From Shimia_B sp038528385 (GTDB lineage: Bacteria > Pseudomonadota > Alphaproteobacteria > Rhodobacterales > Rhodobacteraceae), in NCBI GenBank assembly GCA_038528385.1, contig JBCBET010000004.1:62001-126000 (forward strand): DNA of 64,000 bases, given 5' to 3'. The translations under genes were made by a program, and so were the position numbers. Shown here piece by piece: positions 39,436 to 47,536 of the stretch. Each line of letters begins with the position of its first letter. Position 1 is the stretch's first letter. Below the pieces are notes generated by a model. The model had not been told where the DNA came from. It ran no database searches and saw nothing but the letters and a program-made list of their open reading frames with translations.

Positions 39436-40569
39436 TCAGGGGTTGGTGCCGGCGGTGTAGGGGCTCCAATCCTCGATCTCGGGGTAGAACCGGCTCCGCC
39501 AGGCGCGCACCCGCGGGTTCATCACGCGCCGCCAGAGCGGCGGGCACATCGCCAGCATCGTCATCACCGGGTAGCCGTAGGGCAGCTGCGGCGCCTCTTC
39601 GGCGTCGTAGGTCTGGAGTAGGGGGAAACGGCGGTCGGCCTTGAAATGGTGGTCGGAATGGCGCTGCAGGTTGATGAGGAGCCAGTTCGACACCTTGTGC
39701 GCGGAGTTCCAGGAATGGCGCGGCTGCACGTGCTCGTACTTGCCGCCGCCCAGATGCTTCCGCGTGAGGCCGTAATGCTCGATGTAGTTGACGAGCTCGA
39801 GCTGCCAGATCGCAACGAAGGCCTGGAACGCGAAGAGGCCAAGCCCCGCCCAGCCGCCGATGGCGAAGGCCAGCGCGAGGCAGCCGCCCTGGAGCGCGGC
39901 GTAGCGCCAGAACGGGTTGGAGCGGTCGTGCCAGGGCAGCTTCTTGCGGGCGAGCATGGCCGCCTCGGCGCGGAACGCGCTCGCCGCCGTCTCCCAGATC
40001 ACGCGGGGAAAGACGCGGTGAAAGCCCGTGTTGTAGCGCGCCGTCACCGGATCGCGCGGCGTGGCGACGTGGCGGTGATGGACGAGCAGATGCTCGGAGC
40101 GGAAATGCGAATAGAGCACCATCGCCAGCAGCAGGTCGGCCATCCAGCGCTCCACCCGGGGCCGCTGGTGCATGAGCTCGTGGGCGTAGTTGATTCCGAT
40201 CGTCCCGGTGATGACGCCGATGCCGAAGAAGAGACCCGTCTTCTCCCACCCGGTCAGGTGATCCGTCCAGCTCACATAGGCCAAGATGCCGAAGAGCGTG
40301 AGCGCCTGCACCGGCGCCCAGATGATCGTGATGGCCTTGTACCAGAAGAGCTGCGCGTCGTCGGTGGCGGGGTCGGCATTGTCCTCGTCGAGACCCGCGA
40401 AGGCGTCGATGATGGAAAAGAGGTACCAGGTGCAGACGGGCATCAAGAGTACCGCCCAGCCGCCCGTCATGGCGCCGAGCACCGCCACGGGCGGGAGCGC
40501 CAGCGAGAGCCAGAAGGGGAGCGCGGGGGCGAGCCCGGTGCGTGCGGGCGGGGTGGTGATGTCGGCCAT
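39436..40569 (-). CDS. alkB: Alkane 1-monooxygenase
   Basis: Membrane di-iron hydroxylase that oxidises the terminal carbon of medium-chain alkanes, using rubredoxin. It has 377 residues with several hydrophobic helices (PFWLSLALPPVAVLGAM; TGLFFGIGVITGTIG). The conserved His boxes are HELMHQ, EHLLVHHRHVATP and LQRHSDHH, plus the NYIEHYGL motif that marks AlkB. The ATG at 40569 begins MADITTPPAR; a TTG at 40584 is in frame and would overlap the mutY stop region. It lies 11 bases downstream of mutY. No rubredoxin gene is seen in this window. Confidence 0.93.
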   Translation of the reverse strand: MADITTPPARTGLAPALPFWLSLALPPVAVLGAMTGGWAVLLMPVCTWYLFSIIDAFAGLDEDNADPATDDAQLFWYKAITIIWAPVQALTLFGILAYVSWTDHLTGWEKTGLFFGIGVITGTIGINYAHELMHQRPRVERWMADLLLAMVLYSHFRSEHLLVHHRHVATPRDPVTARYNTGFHRVFPRVIWETAASAFRAEAAMLARKKLPWHDRSNPFWRYAALQGGCLALAFAIGGWAGLGLFAFQAFVAIWQLELVNYIEHYGLTRKHLGGGKYEHVQPRHSWNSAHKVSNWLLINLQRHSDHHFKADRRFPLLQTYDAEEAPQLPYGYPVMTMLAMCPPLWRRVMNPRVRAWRSRFYPEIEDWSPYTAGTNP

Positions 40570-40580
40570 GGCTTTACTCG

Positions 40581-41645
40581 TCAAAGGCCCTCGGGGAGAG
40601 GCGTGGCGAGATCATAGACCTTTCGCATCACCGTGGGCAAATCCGAAGGCCGGAAGGCCGCGCGGGGGATGAATTTGCCGCGGTCGGGGGTGGCCCCCGC
40701 CGGGACGCGCGCGACCTCGATCCCGAGAACGAGGTGGAAATGGGTGAAGGTGTGCCGGGCCTCGGTGCCGAGCGGGCGCCAGTCGGCCGAGAGAGGCGGC
40801 GCGGGAGCAGGCGCGTTCGACCACTCCGTGACCGGCCAGCCCAGCATCCCGCCGAGCAGTCCCTTTTCGGGCCGCGTCTCGAGGAGGAACGCGCCGTCTT
40901 CGCGGATGGCAAGGTATGCCGTGCCACGCCGCGTGGGCTTGGGCTTCTTGGGCTCCTTCTTCGGCAATTCGCCGGCCGTGCCTACCCGCCGCGCCGCGCA
41001 GGGCGTGCGCAGCGGACAGATGCCGCAGGCCGGCGCGCGGGGCGTGCAGATCGTGGCGCCGAGATCCATGACCGCCTGCGCGTAATCGCCGGGCCTCAGC
41101 CTCGGCGTGTGCCGCTCCGCCAGCTCTGTCAGCTCCCCCTTGGCGCGGGGCAGGGGCGTGTGCACGTCGTGGAGCCGAGCCATCACGCGCTCCACGTTGC
41201 CGTCGACCACGGTGGCCACTTCGTCGAAGGCGATGGCGGCCACGGCGGAGGCGGTGTAGGGGCCGATGCCCGGCAGCCCGAGCAGCGCCTCGCGCGTGCG
41301 CGGAAATTCCCCGCCATGGTCGTCGACCACCGCGCGGGCGCATTTCAGCAAGTTGCGCGCGCGGGCGTAATAGCCGAGCCCGGCCCAGGCGGCCATCACC
41401 TCGGCATCTTCGGCGGCGGCGAGGTCGCGCACTGTGGGCCAGATCCCGGTGAATTTCAGGAAGTACGCGCGCACGGCGGCCACGGTCGTCTGCTGAAGCA
41501 TGATCTCCGAGAGCCACACCCGGTAGGGGTCCGGACGCTCGCCCGCGGCCCGCTCCGCCGGGCCCACGCGCCAGGGCATGACCCGCGCGTGGCGGTCATA
41601 CCAGCCGAGAAGCGTCCCCGCCGTCGTGTCGGAAAAATCACGCAA
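40581..41645 (-). CDS. mutY: A/G-specific adenine glycosylase
   Basis: Removes adenine mispaired with 8-oxoguanine. It has 354 residues with Glu47 in EIMLQQT, the helix-hairpin-helix LPGIGPYTASAVAAIAF, Asp148 in VDGNVERVM and the 4Fe-4S ligands C200, C207, C210, C216. The C-terminal NUDIX-like domain that senses 8-oxoG is also present (EDGAFLLETRPEKGLLGGML). The start appears to be TTG at 41645, since the family block LLGWYDRHARVMPWRV begins at residue 12. That start lies back-to-back with the possible start of dciA. Confidence 0.93.
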   Translation of the reverse strand: MRDFSDTTAGTLLGWYDRHARVMPWRVGPAERAAGERPDPYRVWLSEIMLQQTTVAAVRAYFLKFTGIWPTVRDLAAAEDAEVMAAWAGLGYYARARNLLKCARAVVDDHGGEFPRTREALLGLPGIGPYTASAVAAIAFDEVATVVDGNVERVMARLHDVHTPLPRAKGELTELAERHTPRLRPGDYAQAVMDLGATICTPRAPACGICPLRTPCAARRVGTAGELPKKEPKKPKPTRRGTAYLAIREDGAFLLETRPEKGLLGGMLGWPVTEWSNAPAPAPPLSADWRPLGTEARHTFTHFHLVLGIEVARVPAGATPDRGKFIPRAAFRPSDLPTVMRKVYDLATPLPEGL

Positions 41646-41663
41646 TTGTTTGCCCGTTCTGCC

Positions 41664-42254
41664 GTGCAGCCCGTGCAGCCGGCCGCCCCCGCAGGTATAA
41701 GGCGCAAAGACCCCGTACGAAAGGCATCCCGGCCCTTGGCACTGCCCGGTTCATATCAGCGCCGAAAAGGCTTCCAGCGTGCGTCCACGCTCCTGGAAAA
41801 GCGCATCCGGACGGCGGGTGAGAGCCGCGGCTTCGCGGTCACCCGTCTCCTGACCCATTGGGCGGAGATCGTGGGCGCGGAGACCGCCGCCACCGCCCGG
41901 CCCGTGAAGGTGAACTACGCCAAGGGCGGGCTCGGTGCCACGCTCACGCTCCTGACAACGGCGGCGCAGGCGCCGATGCTCCAAATGCAGCTTCCGAGCA
42001 TTCGCGAGAAGGTGAACGCCTGCTATGGCTATAACGCCATCTCGCGCATACGTATCACGCAGACCGCGGCGACGGGCTTTGCCGAGGGGCAGGCGGCGTT
42101 CACGCCCGCCCCGACCCCCGAGGGTCCAGCCCGGGACCCCGCCGTCCAGGCCAAGGCGCGGGGGCTCGCCGAAGACGTGGCCGACGACGGCCTGCGCGCG
42201 GCCCTCACCGCGCTCGGGCAAAACGTGATGACATCATCGAAGAGGACGTCCTGA
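41664..42254 (+). CDS. DUF721 (DciA-like) protein
   Basis: About 196 residues. The DUF721 core is YQRRKGFQRASTLLEKRIRT, FAVTRLLTHWAEIVGAETAA, ARPVKVNY, TLLTTAAQAPMLQMQLPSIR and YNAISRIRITQ. DciA-type proteins load or assist the replicative helicase in bacteria lacking DnaC. The start is uncertain: GTG at 41664 or 41673, or TTG at 41646. It is divergent from mutY with essentially no gap, and dsbA starts 1 base after the stop. Confidence 0.85.
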   Translation: MQPVQPAAPAGIRRKDPVRKASRPLALPGSYQRRKGFQRASTLLEKRIRTAGESRGFAVTRLLTHWAEIVGAETAATARPVKVNYAKGGLGATLTLLTTAAQAPMLQMQLPSIREKVNACYGYNAISRIRITQTAATGFAEGQAAFTPAPTPEGPARDPAVQAKARGLAEDVADDGLRAALTALGQNVMTSSKRTS

Positions 42255-42255
42255 C

Positions 42256-42918
42256 ATGAAACGACTGGTCCCCATCCTGATCGCCGCCGCCCTCCTGGCC
42301 GCCGGAGGAGCATGGCTCCTCGCGCCGGGCTCCCAAGGCGCGCGGGACCTGCCGCAGCTCGGCGCCGCCAACGCGCAGACCGTCGACGCCGCGCAGAGCG
42401 TGGAGATCGCGGACATGACGCTGGGCGAGGCCGAGGCGCCCGTGCAGGTCATCGAATACGCTTCCTATACCTGCCCCCATTGCCGCACCTTCCACGAAGG
42501 CGCCTTCAAGGAGCTCAAGTCCGAGTACATCGATACCGGCCTCGTGGAGTTCGTCTACCGCGAGGTCTATTTCGACCGGTTCGGCCTGTGGGCCTCCATG
42601 GTGGCGCGCTGCGGCGGGGCGGAGCGGTTCTTTGGCATCACCGACCTGATCTACGCGCAGCAGAGCGAATGGACGCAGGGCGCCCCCGCCGACATCGCCG
42701 CCAACCTGCGCCGCATCGGCCTCACGGCGGGCTTGAGCGAGGCGGAGCTCGATGCCTGCTTCTCCGACGGCGACAAGGCGCAAAGCCTCGTGGCGTGGTA
42801 CGAGGCGAACGCGGCCGAGGACGGCATTCGCTCCACGCCCTCGTTCGTCATCGACGGCGTGCGCTATTCCAACATGTCCATGGCCGAGCTCCGCGAGATC
42901 ATCGACGGCAAGCTCTGA
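42256..42918 (+). CDS. DsbA-like thiol:disulfide oxidoreductase
   Basis: A 220-residue periplasmic thioredoxin-fold protein. An N-terminal signal or anchor (LVPILIAAALLAAGGAWLLA) is followed by the active site CPHC (C73, C76) in EYASYTCPHCRTFHEG, an inserted helical domain, and the cis-Pro loop STPSFVIDG. These place it in the DsbA/BdbD/Thioredoxin_4 group, which introduces disulfides into exported proteins. It begins 1 base after the DUF721 stop. Confidence 0.9.
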   Translation: MKRLVPILIAAALLAAGGAWLLAPGSQGARDLPQLGAANAQTVDAAQSVEIADMTLGEAEAPVQVIEYASYTCPHCRTFHEGAFKELKSEYIDTGLVEFVYREVYFDRFGLWASMVARCGGAERFFGITDLIYAQQSEWTQGAPADIAANLRRIGLTAGLSEAELDACFSDGDKAQSLVAWYEANAAEDGIRSTPSFVIDGVRYSNMSMAELREIIDGKL

Positions 42919-42996
42919 CTCCGTTGCTGCCTGCCCCGGGCGCGACCCTGGGTCCCGCCCCGGGCCTGACGCGGTGCCTCGCCCTCGGGGAGAGAG

Positions 42997-43017
42997 GCCC
43001 CGGATCAGGTCCGGGGC
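42997..43017. repeat. 21-base palindrome, copy overlapping the lpxK stop
   Basis: GCCCCGGA-TCAGG-TCCGGGGC is an 8-bp stem with a 5-base centre. Its exact reverse complement lies inside leuS at 54214-54234, and a half copy is at 4134-4150. Here it overlaps the end of lpxK and encodes its stop TGA. Confidence 0.9.
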
Positions 43018-43994
43018 GTGAGGCGCTCCAGGGCAGCAGCGAGCGCGGTGTCGTCCGTCAGCTCGAGCCGCACCGGCAGCGTCACCACCTTCGCGCGAAA
43101 GCTCTCGGGGAGCCGCACGGCGTCCTTCTCCGTCGTCACGAGCTGCGCGCCGAGGAGCTTCGCCTCCTCCGCCAGGCGCAGCATGAGCGCGTCGGTGAGC
43201 GGCTGGTGATCGCTCAGCGCCTCGGCGCGCAGGACGGTGGCGCCGAGGCCGCGCAGCGTGGCGAAGAACTTCTCCGGGTGACCGATCCCCGCAAAGGCCA
43301 GCGCCCGCATCCCGTCCCAGGGCATGCCCGTGGGAAGCGGCGCGAGGCGGCCGCGCAGGTGCGGGATCCGGATCACCTGGCCCCATTGCCGTTCAAACCG
43401 CGCCTGCGCCGCGGCCTCCCCGATGGAGAGCACGATATCCGCCCGGTCGAGCCCCACGGGCACGGGCTCGCGGAGCGGCCCCGCGGGCAGCACGCGGCCA
43501 TTGCCGAAGCCGCGGAAGGCGTCGACGACGACGAGGCTCAGGTCCTTGGCCACGTCGGGGTTCTGGAACCCGTCATCGAGGAGGATATGGCTCGCCCCCG
43601 CCGCCACCGCCTTGCGCGCCCCTGCCGCGCGGTCGCGTGCCACGATGACCGGCGCGAAGGCCGCCAGAAGGAGCGGCTCGTCCCCCACATCGCCTGCGTC
43701 ATGGGTGCCGGGCGTCACCGTCACGGGGCCGCCCAAGCGCCCGCCATAGCCGCGGGAGAGAATGAAAGGCCGCTGCCCCGCCCGGGTGAGGCGCTCGGCG
43801 ATCAGAATGGCGGTGGGCGTCTTGCCCGTGCCGCCGGCATTGACGTTGCCGATGCAGATCACCGGGACGGGCGGGCGGTAGCGGGGCGCCCGGGCCACGC
43901 GGCGCGCGGTGGCCCGCGCGTAGAGCAGGCTCAGCGGCGCGAGCACGGCGGACCGGAGCCCCGGCGGCTCGAACCAGAAGGCGGGCGCGCGCAT
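43005..43994 (-). CDS. lpxK: Tetraacyldisaccharide 4'-kinase
   Basis: Phosphorylates the lipid A precursor at position 4' in the inner membrane. It has 329 residues with an N-terminal membrane-associating helix (LRSAVLAPLSLLYARATARR), the P-loop GNVNAGGTGKTPTAILIAE, SRGYGG, DVGDEPLLLA, LLDDGFQNPDVAKDL and the C-terminal VTTEKDAVRL. The final codons (TPRT-stop) are contributed by the 21-base palindrome. Its ATG shares one base with the waaA stop. Confidence 0.95.
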   Translation of the reverse strand: MRAPAFWFEPPGLRSAVLAPLSLLYARATARRVARAPRYRPPVPVICIGNVNAGGTGKTPTAILIAERLTRAGQRPFILSRGYGGRLGGPVTVTPGTHDAGDVGDEPLLLAAFAPVIVARDRAAGARKAVAAGASHILLDDGFQNPDVAKDLSLVVVDAFRGFGNGRVLPAGPLREPVPVGLDRADIVLSIGEAAAQARFERQWGQVIRIPHLRGRLAPLPTGMPWDGMRALAFAGIGHPEKFFATLRGLGATVLRAEALSDHQPLTDALMLRLAEEAKLLGAQLVTTEKDAVRLPESFRAKVVTLPVRLELTDDTALAAALERLTPRT

Positions 43995-45220
43995 CAGGGG
44001 TCGTCCGCGAGCGTCTCGAGAAGGAGGGCGACGACCGCATCGGTGACCTCCGCCCCCTCGGTGGCCACGTCCCAGGCGGCATGGGCGAGCGCCGCGCTCC
44101 GGTCCGGGGCGTTGAGGCGCACGAGCGCGGGGCCCAGCGCCTTCGGCGCGGCGATGGGCTCCGTGGCACCCGCCCGCTCCAGCCGCCCATAGGCGGCCGC
44201 ATGGCGCCAGATCGCGGGGCCGTGGATGATGGCGGAGCCCAGCGCGGCGGCCTCGAAGGGCGTGCGGCTGGCAGCACCCGACAGCGTCCCGCCGAGATAG
44301 GTCAGGGGCGCGAGCCGGTACCAGAGCCCCTCCTCGCCCGGCTCGTCGGCGAGAAAGACGTTCACCTCCTCGTCGATGTCGTAGCTTTCGCTCCGGCGCG
44401 CCAGGCGAAGCCCCTGGGCCTCGGCCTCCCGTAGGAGCGCGGCCTCGGCGGCGGCATCGGCGGGCGCGAGGATCGCCAGCGTCCGGTGCGCGCGGCGCTG
44501 CGCATGGGCTTGGGCCACGGTGACCACGGCGGCCTCATCGGCCGGGATCGCCGCGCCGAACCAGACCGGCCGCGTGGCGAGCGAGGCGATGAGCTCGTCG
44601 CGCTCGGCCTCGTTGTAGCCGAGCGCCGTGGGCCCCGGGCGGAGCTTGCCCGTGGTGCGCACCCGCCCCTTGGGCGCGCCAAGGGCCGTGAGCTGGCTGG
44701 CGATGTCGCGCGAGACGGTGAAGATCGCGTGGAACCGCTTCAGGCGGTTTTTCTGTTTCACCCGGGCCCAGGGCGCGCGGGCATGGGGAAAGCTGGCCTC
44801 GTCCACATCCGCAAGGATGAGCGGCATTTTCCGGGCTTCGGCCTCCACTTCCGCGCGCAGCGGCGTGTCCTCGTCGCCCGGAAACCAGACCGCGAGGTCG
44901 GGGGACCACGCGCGGAGAAAGGCCTGCGCGTCGGCTCGGCGCGGGGCGGGGGCCTTGGCGAAGTCCATCCGGGCGTTGTCCGCGGCGGCGGGCGTGGCCG
45001 CCGCGCTCACCAGAACCCGGATGTCGGGCGCGGCGGCGAGCAGGCGCTCGGCGAGCATCTCGGCAACATCGAGCGCGCCTTCACGGGGCACGTGAAACCA
45101 GATCCGCCGTCCCGACGGGGCCTGGGCATCGGCGCTAAGCGCCACGGTGGGGGCCGTCTTCTGCGGCGCGGGACCCCTCGCGCGCGGGGCCGCCCTCCGC
45201 CGGGGCGGCGGGCCGGGCAA
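43994..45220 (-). CDS. waaA: 3-deoxy-D-manno-octulosonic acid (Kdo) transferase
   Basis: Glycosyltransferase that adds Kdo to lipid A. A 408-residue, GT-B-like chain: N-terminal domain (IWFHVPREGALDVAEMLAER; PDLAVWFPGDEDTPLRAEVE; FTVSRDIASQLTALGA) and C-terminal donor-binding domain (TLAILAPADAAAEAALLREA; LTYLGGTLSGAASRTPFEAA; GPAIWRHAAAYGRL). These match WaaA, but the usual N-terminal membrane helix is missing. The only start I see is TTG at 45220, preceded by an in-frame stop. A different frame begins at an ATG at 45273, so the 5' end needs checking. It is upstream of lpxK (TGATG junction). Confidence 0.85.
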   Translation of the reverse strand: MPGPPPRRRAAPRARGPAPQKTAPTVALSADAQAPSGRRIWFHVPREGALDVAEMLAERLLAAAPDIRVLVSAAATPAAADNARMDFAKAPAPRRADAQAFLRAWSPDLAVWFPGDEDTPLRAEVEAEARKMPLILADVDEASFPHARAPWARVKQKNRLKRFHAIFTVSRDIASQLTALGAPKGRVRTTGKLRPGPTALGYNEAERDELIASLATRPVWFGAAIPADEAAVVTVAQAHAQRRAHRTLAILAPADAAAEAALLREAEAQGLRLARRSESYDIDEEVNVFLADEPGEEGLWYRLAPLTYLGGTLSGAASRTPFEAAALGSAIIHGPAIWRHAAAYGRLERAGATEPIAAPKALGPALVRLNAPDRSAALAHAAWDVATEGAEVTDAVVALLLETLADDP

Positions 45221-45329
45221 CGGAGCCGAGACGCGGGCAGTGGATCATGGCGCGGATCACCTCGGACATGCTGGGCCTGGGGTTGTCAAACGGGAGCCTA
45301 CCGGCCCCGCAAGGGTCGTCAAGCGCGCC

Positions 45330-46124
45330 TCACGCGGGCAGGCGCGGGCCGTGGGAGGCATAGGCGTCCACGAGCGTTTCCGCCCCGGCCAGGAGGCCCG
45401 GCAGCGCCGCCGAGGGGCCGTTGAACCGCGGCGCGCCGCGGGTGGTGGTCACGCGTCCCCCGCCCTCGGTCACCAGCAACGTGCCGGCGGCCACGTCCCA
45501 TTCCCAGGTGTTGCGCAGCGTGAGCATGGCGTCGAAGCGGCCCTCGGCCACGAGCGCCATGCGGTAGGCGAGGGAGGACCGGAAGGACAGCTCCGGGCGG
45601 GGCGGAACGCGCCGCCAGTAGCGCGGCGTGAAATTCGACCGCGCGCTGAGGACATCGGCGGTCTCCGGTGTGCTTTCCCGGGCGGCGCGGATCGGTGCGC
45701 CGTTCTTCCGCGCGCCCTGGCCCCGGGCGGCGGTGTAGGTGAGCGCGCGCGCCGGCAGGTGCACCACGGCGGCCACCGGGCGCCCCTCCTCCACGAGCGC
45801 CGCGCTGATGGCCCAGGTGTTGGAGCCCTCGATGAAGGCGCGCGTGCCGTCGATGGGATCGACGATGAAGGTGGCCGCGCGAGAGAGCCTGTCAGGGCCG
45901 TCTTCGGTCTCCTCCGAGAGCCAGCCCATGCCGGGGAGCGCCCCGAGGAGCCTCTGCCGGAGATGGGTGTCCACGGCGAGGTCGGCCTCGGTCACCGGCC
46001 CCGCGCCGCCGCCCTTGTCCCAGGTCTTCGGGTCGGAGCGGAAGTGGCGGAGCGCGATCTCACCGGCCTCGCGGGCGGCGTCCTCCAGGAGCTCCAGCAC
46101 GGCGCCGGGCTCAGGCCCCGGCAA
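45330..46124 (-). CDS. cysQ: 3'(2'),5'-bisphosphate nucleotidase (inositol monophosphatase family)
   Basis: A 264-residue magnesium-dependent phosphatase. The family motifs are GPVTEADLAVDTHLRQ, GWLSEETEDG, the signature FIVDPIDGTRAFIEG (DPxDGT), and NTWEWDVAAGTLLVTEGGG. CysQ removes the 3'-phosphate from PAP or PAPS; this is the usual assignment for the subfamily next to lpxK/waaA. The TTG start (46124) overlaps the end of the pmbA gene by 14 bases. Confidence 0.88.
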   Translation of the reverse strand: MPGPEPGAVLELLEDAAREAGEIALRHFRSDPKTWDKGGGAGPVTEADLAVDTHLRQRLLGALPGMGWLSEETEDGPDRLSRAATFIVDPIDGTRAFIEGSNTWAISAALVEEGRPVAAVVHLPARALTYTAARGQGARKNGAPIRAARESTPETADVLSARSNFTPRYWRRVPPRPELSFRSSLAYRMALVAEGRFDAMLTLRNTWEWDVAAGTLLVTEGGGRVTTTRGAPRFNGPSAALPGLLAGAETLVDAYASHGPRLPA

Positions 46125-47463
46125 GGGTGAGACCTTCGACGAGGAGCGAGGGAACGACCGTGGAAAGCCAGGGCCGCGCGTCGTTGGCGGGCGTGAGACC
46201 GCGGAGCATGTCGCGGAGGTTGCCCGCCACGGTGCACTCGTTGACCGGGTAGGCGAGCTCGCCGTTCTCCACCCAGAAGCCGGAGGCCCCGCGGGAATAG
46301 TCGCCGGTATTCGGGTTGATCGTCTGCCCGATCATGGAGGTGATCAGAAGCCCCGTGCCCATGTCGCGCAAGAGGTCCGCGCGGCTCGCCGCGCCCTGGG
46401 TGAGCGCGATGTTGGAGGTGGAGGGTTGCGGTCCGCCGGAGAGGCCCCGGCTCGCATTGGCCGTGCTCTGGCGCCCGAGCTTGCGACCCGTGCCGAGGTC
46501 GAGCACGAAGCCCGTCAGGCGCCCGTCCTCGACCCAGTGCCGCGTGGCCGTGGGCAGGCCCTCGCTGTCGAAGAGGCGCGAGCCCATGGCGCGCGGGCGG
46601 TGGGGATCCTCGGTGAGCGAGAGCGCCTCGGGCAGCACGAGCTCGCCCTCGAGCCCCCGCGCCCAGGAGGCGCCGCGCGCGATGGCTGTCCCGTTGATGG
46701 CCATGAGAAGATGCCCGATGAGCGCGCTCGAGATGCGCTCGTCATAGAGCACCGGGTAGCTGCCGGTGGGCGGCTTCCGCGCGCCCTGACGCTCCACCGC
46801 GCGCTCGCCCGCGCGACGCCCGATGTCGGACGCCGGGCGCATGTCGGCGCGGTAGACACGGCTGTCGCTGTCGAAGTCGCGCTCCATGCCGGTGCCCGTG
46901 CCGCTGATCGCGGCGCAATAGAGGCTCGATCCCGTGCGCGTGGCCTCCGCCAGAAAACCGTTCGTGGCCGCCAGCACCAGTTCGCGCTTGGAAAAGCTCG
47001 CGCCCGCCCCTTGCGTCTGGCGCACGCCCGCCACCGCGAGCGCCGCCGCCTCGCAGTCCGTCGCCGCGGCCTGGAGCGCGGCGGGGTCGGGCTCATCCGC
47101 GGGGTCGAGGAGGTCGAGCGCGGCGGGGTCGGTGTCCCCCGCGAGCTGGTCCGGCGCGGCGAGGCCGAGGGAGGCGTCCTCCGGCGCCTCGCGGGCCATG
47201 GCCACGGCGCGCTCCGCCATCTCCGCGATGGCCTCCGGCGTCCGCTCGGAGATCGACACCAACGCCTGCCGCGGGCCCAGCAGCACACGCAGCGAGAGGT
47301 CGAGTTCCTCCTCCCGCGTGGCCTCCTCCAGCTTGCCCGCCCGCACGTCGATGCTGAGCGCGGTGCCCCGGACGACGAGGATATCGGCTGCCTCCGCGCC
47401 GGCTGTCTTGGCCGCGGCGAGGGTCTCCTCCGCGAGCGCGGTGAGGGTGGGCTGTGCTGTCAT
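46111..47463 (-). CDS. pmbA: TldE/PmbA metalloprotease component
   Basis: A 450-residue member of the TldD/TldE family. TldD and TldE form a heterodimeric protease in other bacteria; the TldD partner is not in this window. Diagnostic blocks are ADILVVRGTALSIDVRAGKL, ERTPEAIAEMAERAVAMARE, the central PVLYDERISSALIGHLLMAI, and the C-terminal NPNTGDYSRGASGFWVENGE. The family's HExxxH motif belongs to TldD, and I do not see it here, as expected of TldE. It is upstream of cysQ with a 14-base overlap. Confidence 0.92.
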   Translation of the reverse strand: MTAQPTLTALAEETLAAAKTAGAEAADILVVRGTALSIDVRAGKLEEATREEELDLSLRVLLGPRQALVSISERTPEAIAEMAERAVAMAREAPEDASLGLAAPDQLAGDTDPAALDLLDPADEPDPAALQAAATDCEAAALAVAGVRQTQGAGASFSKRELVLAATNGFLAEATRTGSSLYCAAISGTGTGMERDFDSDSRVYRADMRPASDIGRRAGERAVERQGARKPPTGSYPVLYDERISSALIGHLLMAINGTAIARGASWARGLEGELVLPEALSLTEDPHRPRAMGSRLFDSEGLPTATRHWVEDGRLTGFVLDLGTGRKLGRQSTANASRGLSGGPQPSTSNIALTQGAASRADLLRDMGTGLLITSMIGQTINPNTGDYSRGASGFWVENGELAYPVNECTVAGNLRDMLRGLTPANDARPWLSTVVPSLLVEGLTLAGA

Positions 47464-47536
47464 GGGGGCTCCGGGCGTCGTCTGGCGTTGATGGGGACGT
47501 AATCCGCCACCCCTCGATTGCCAAGTTCCGCCCGCG

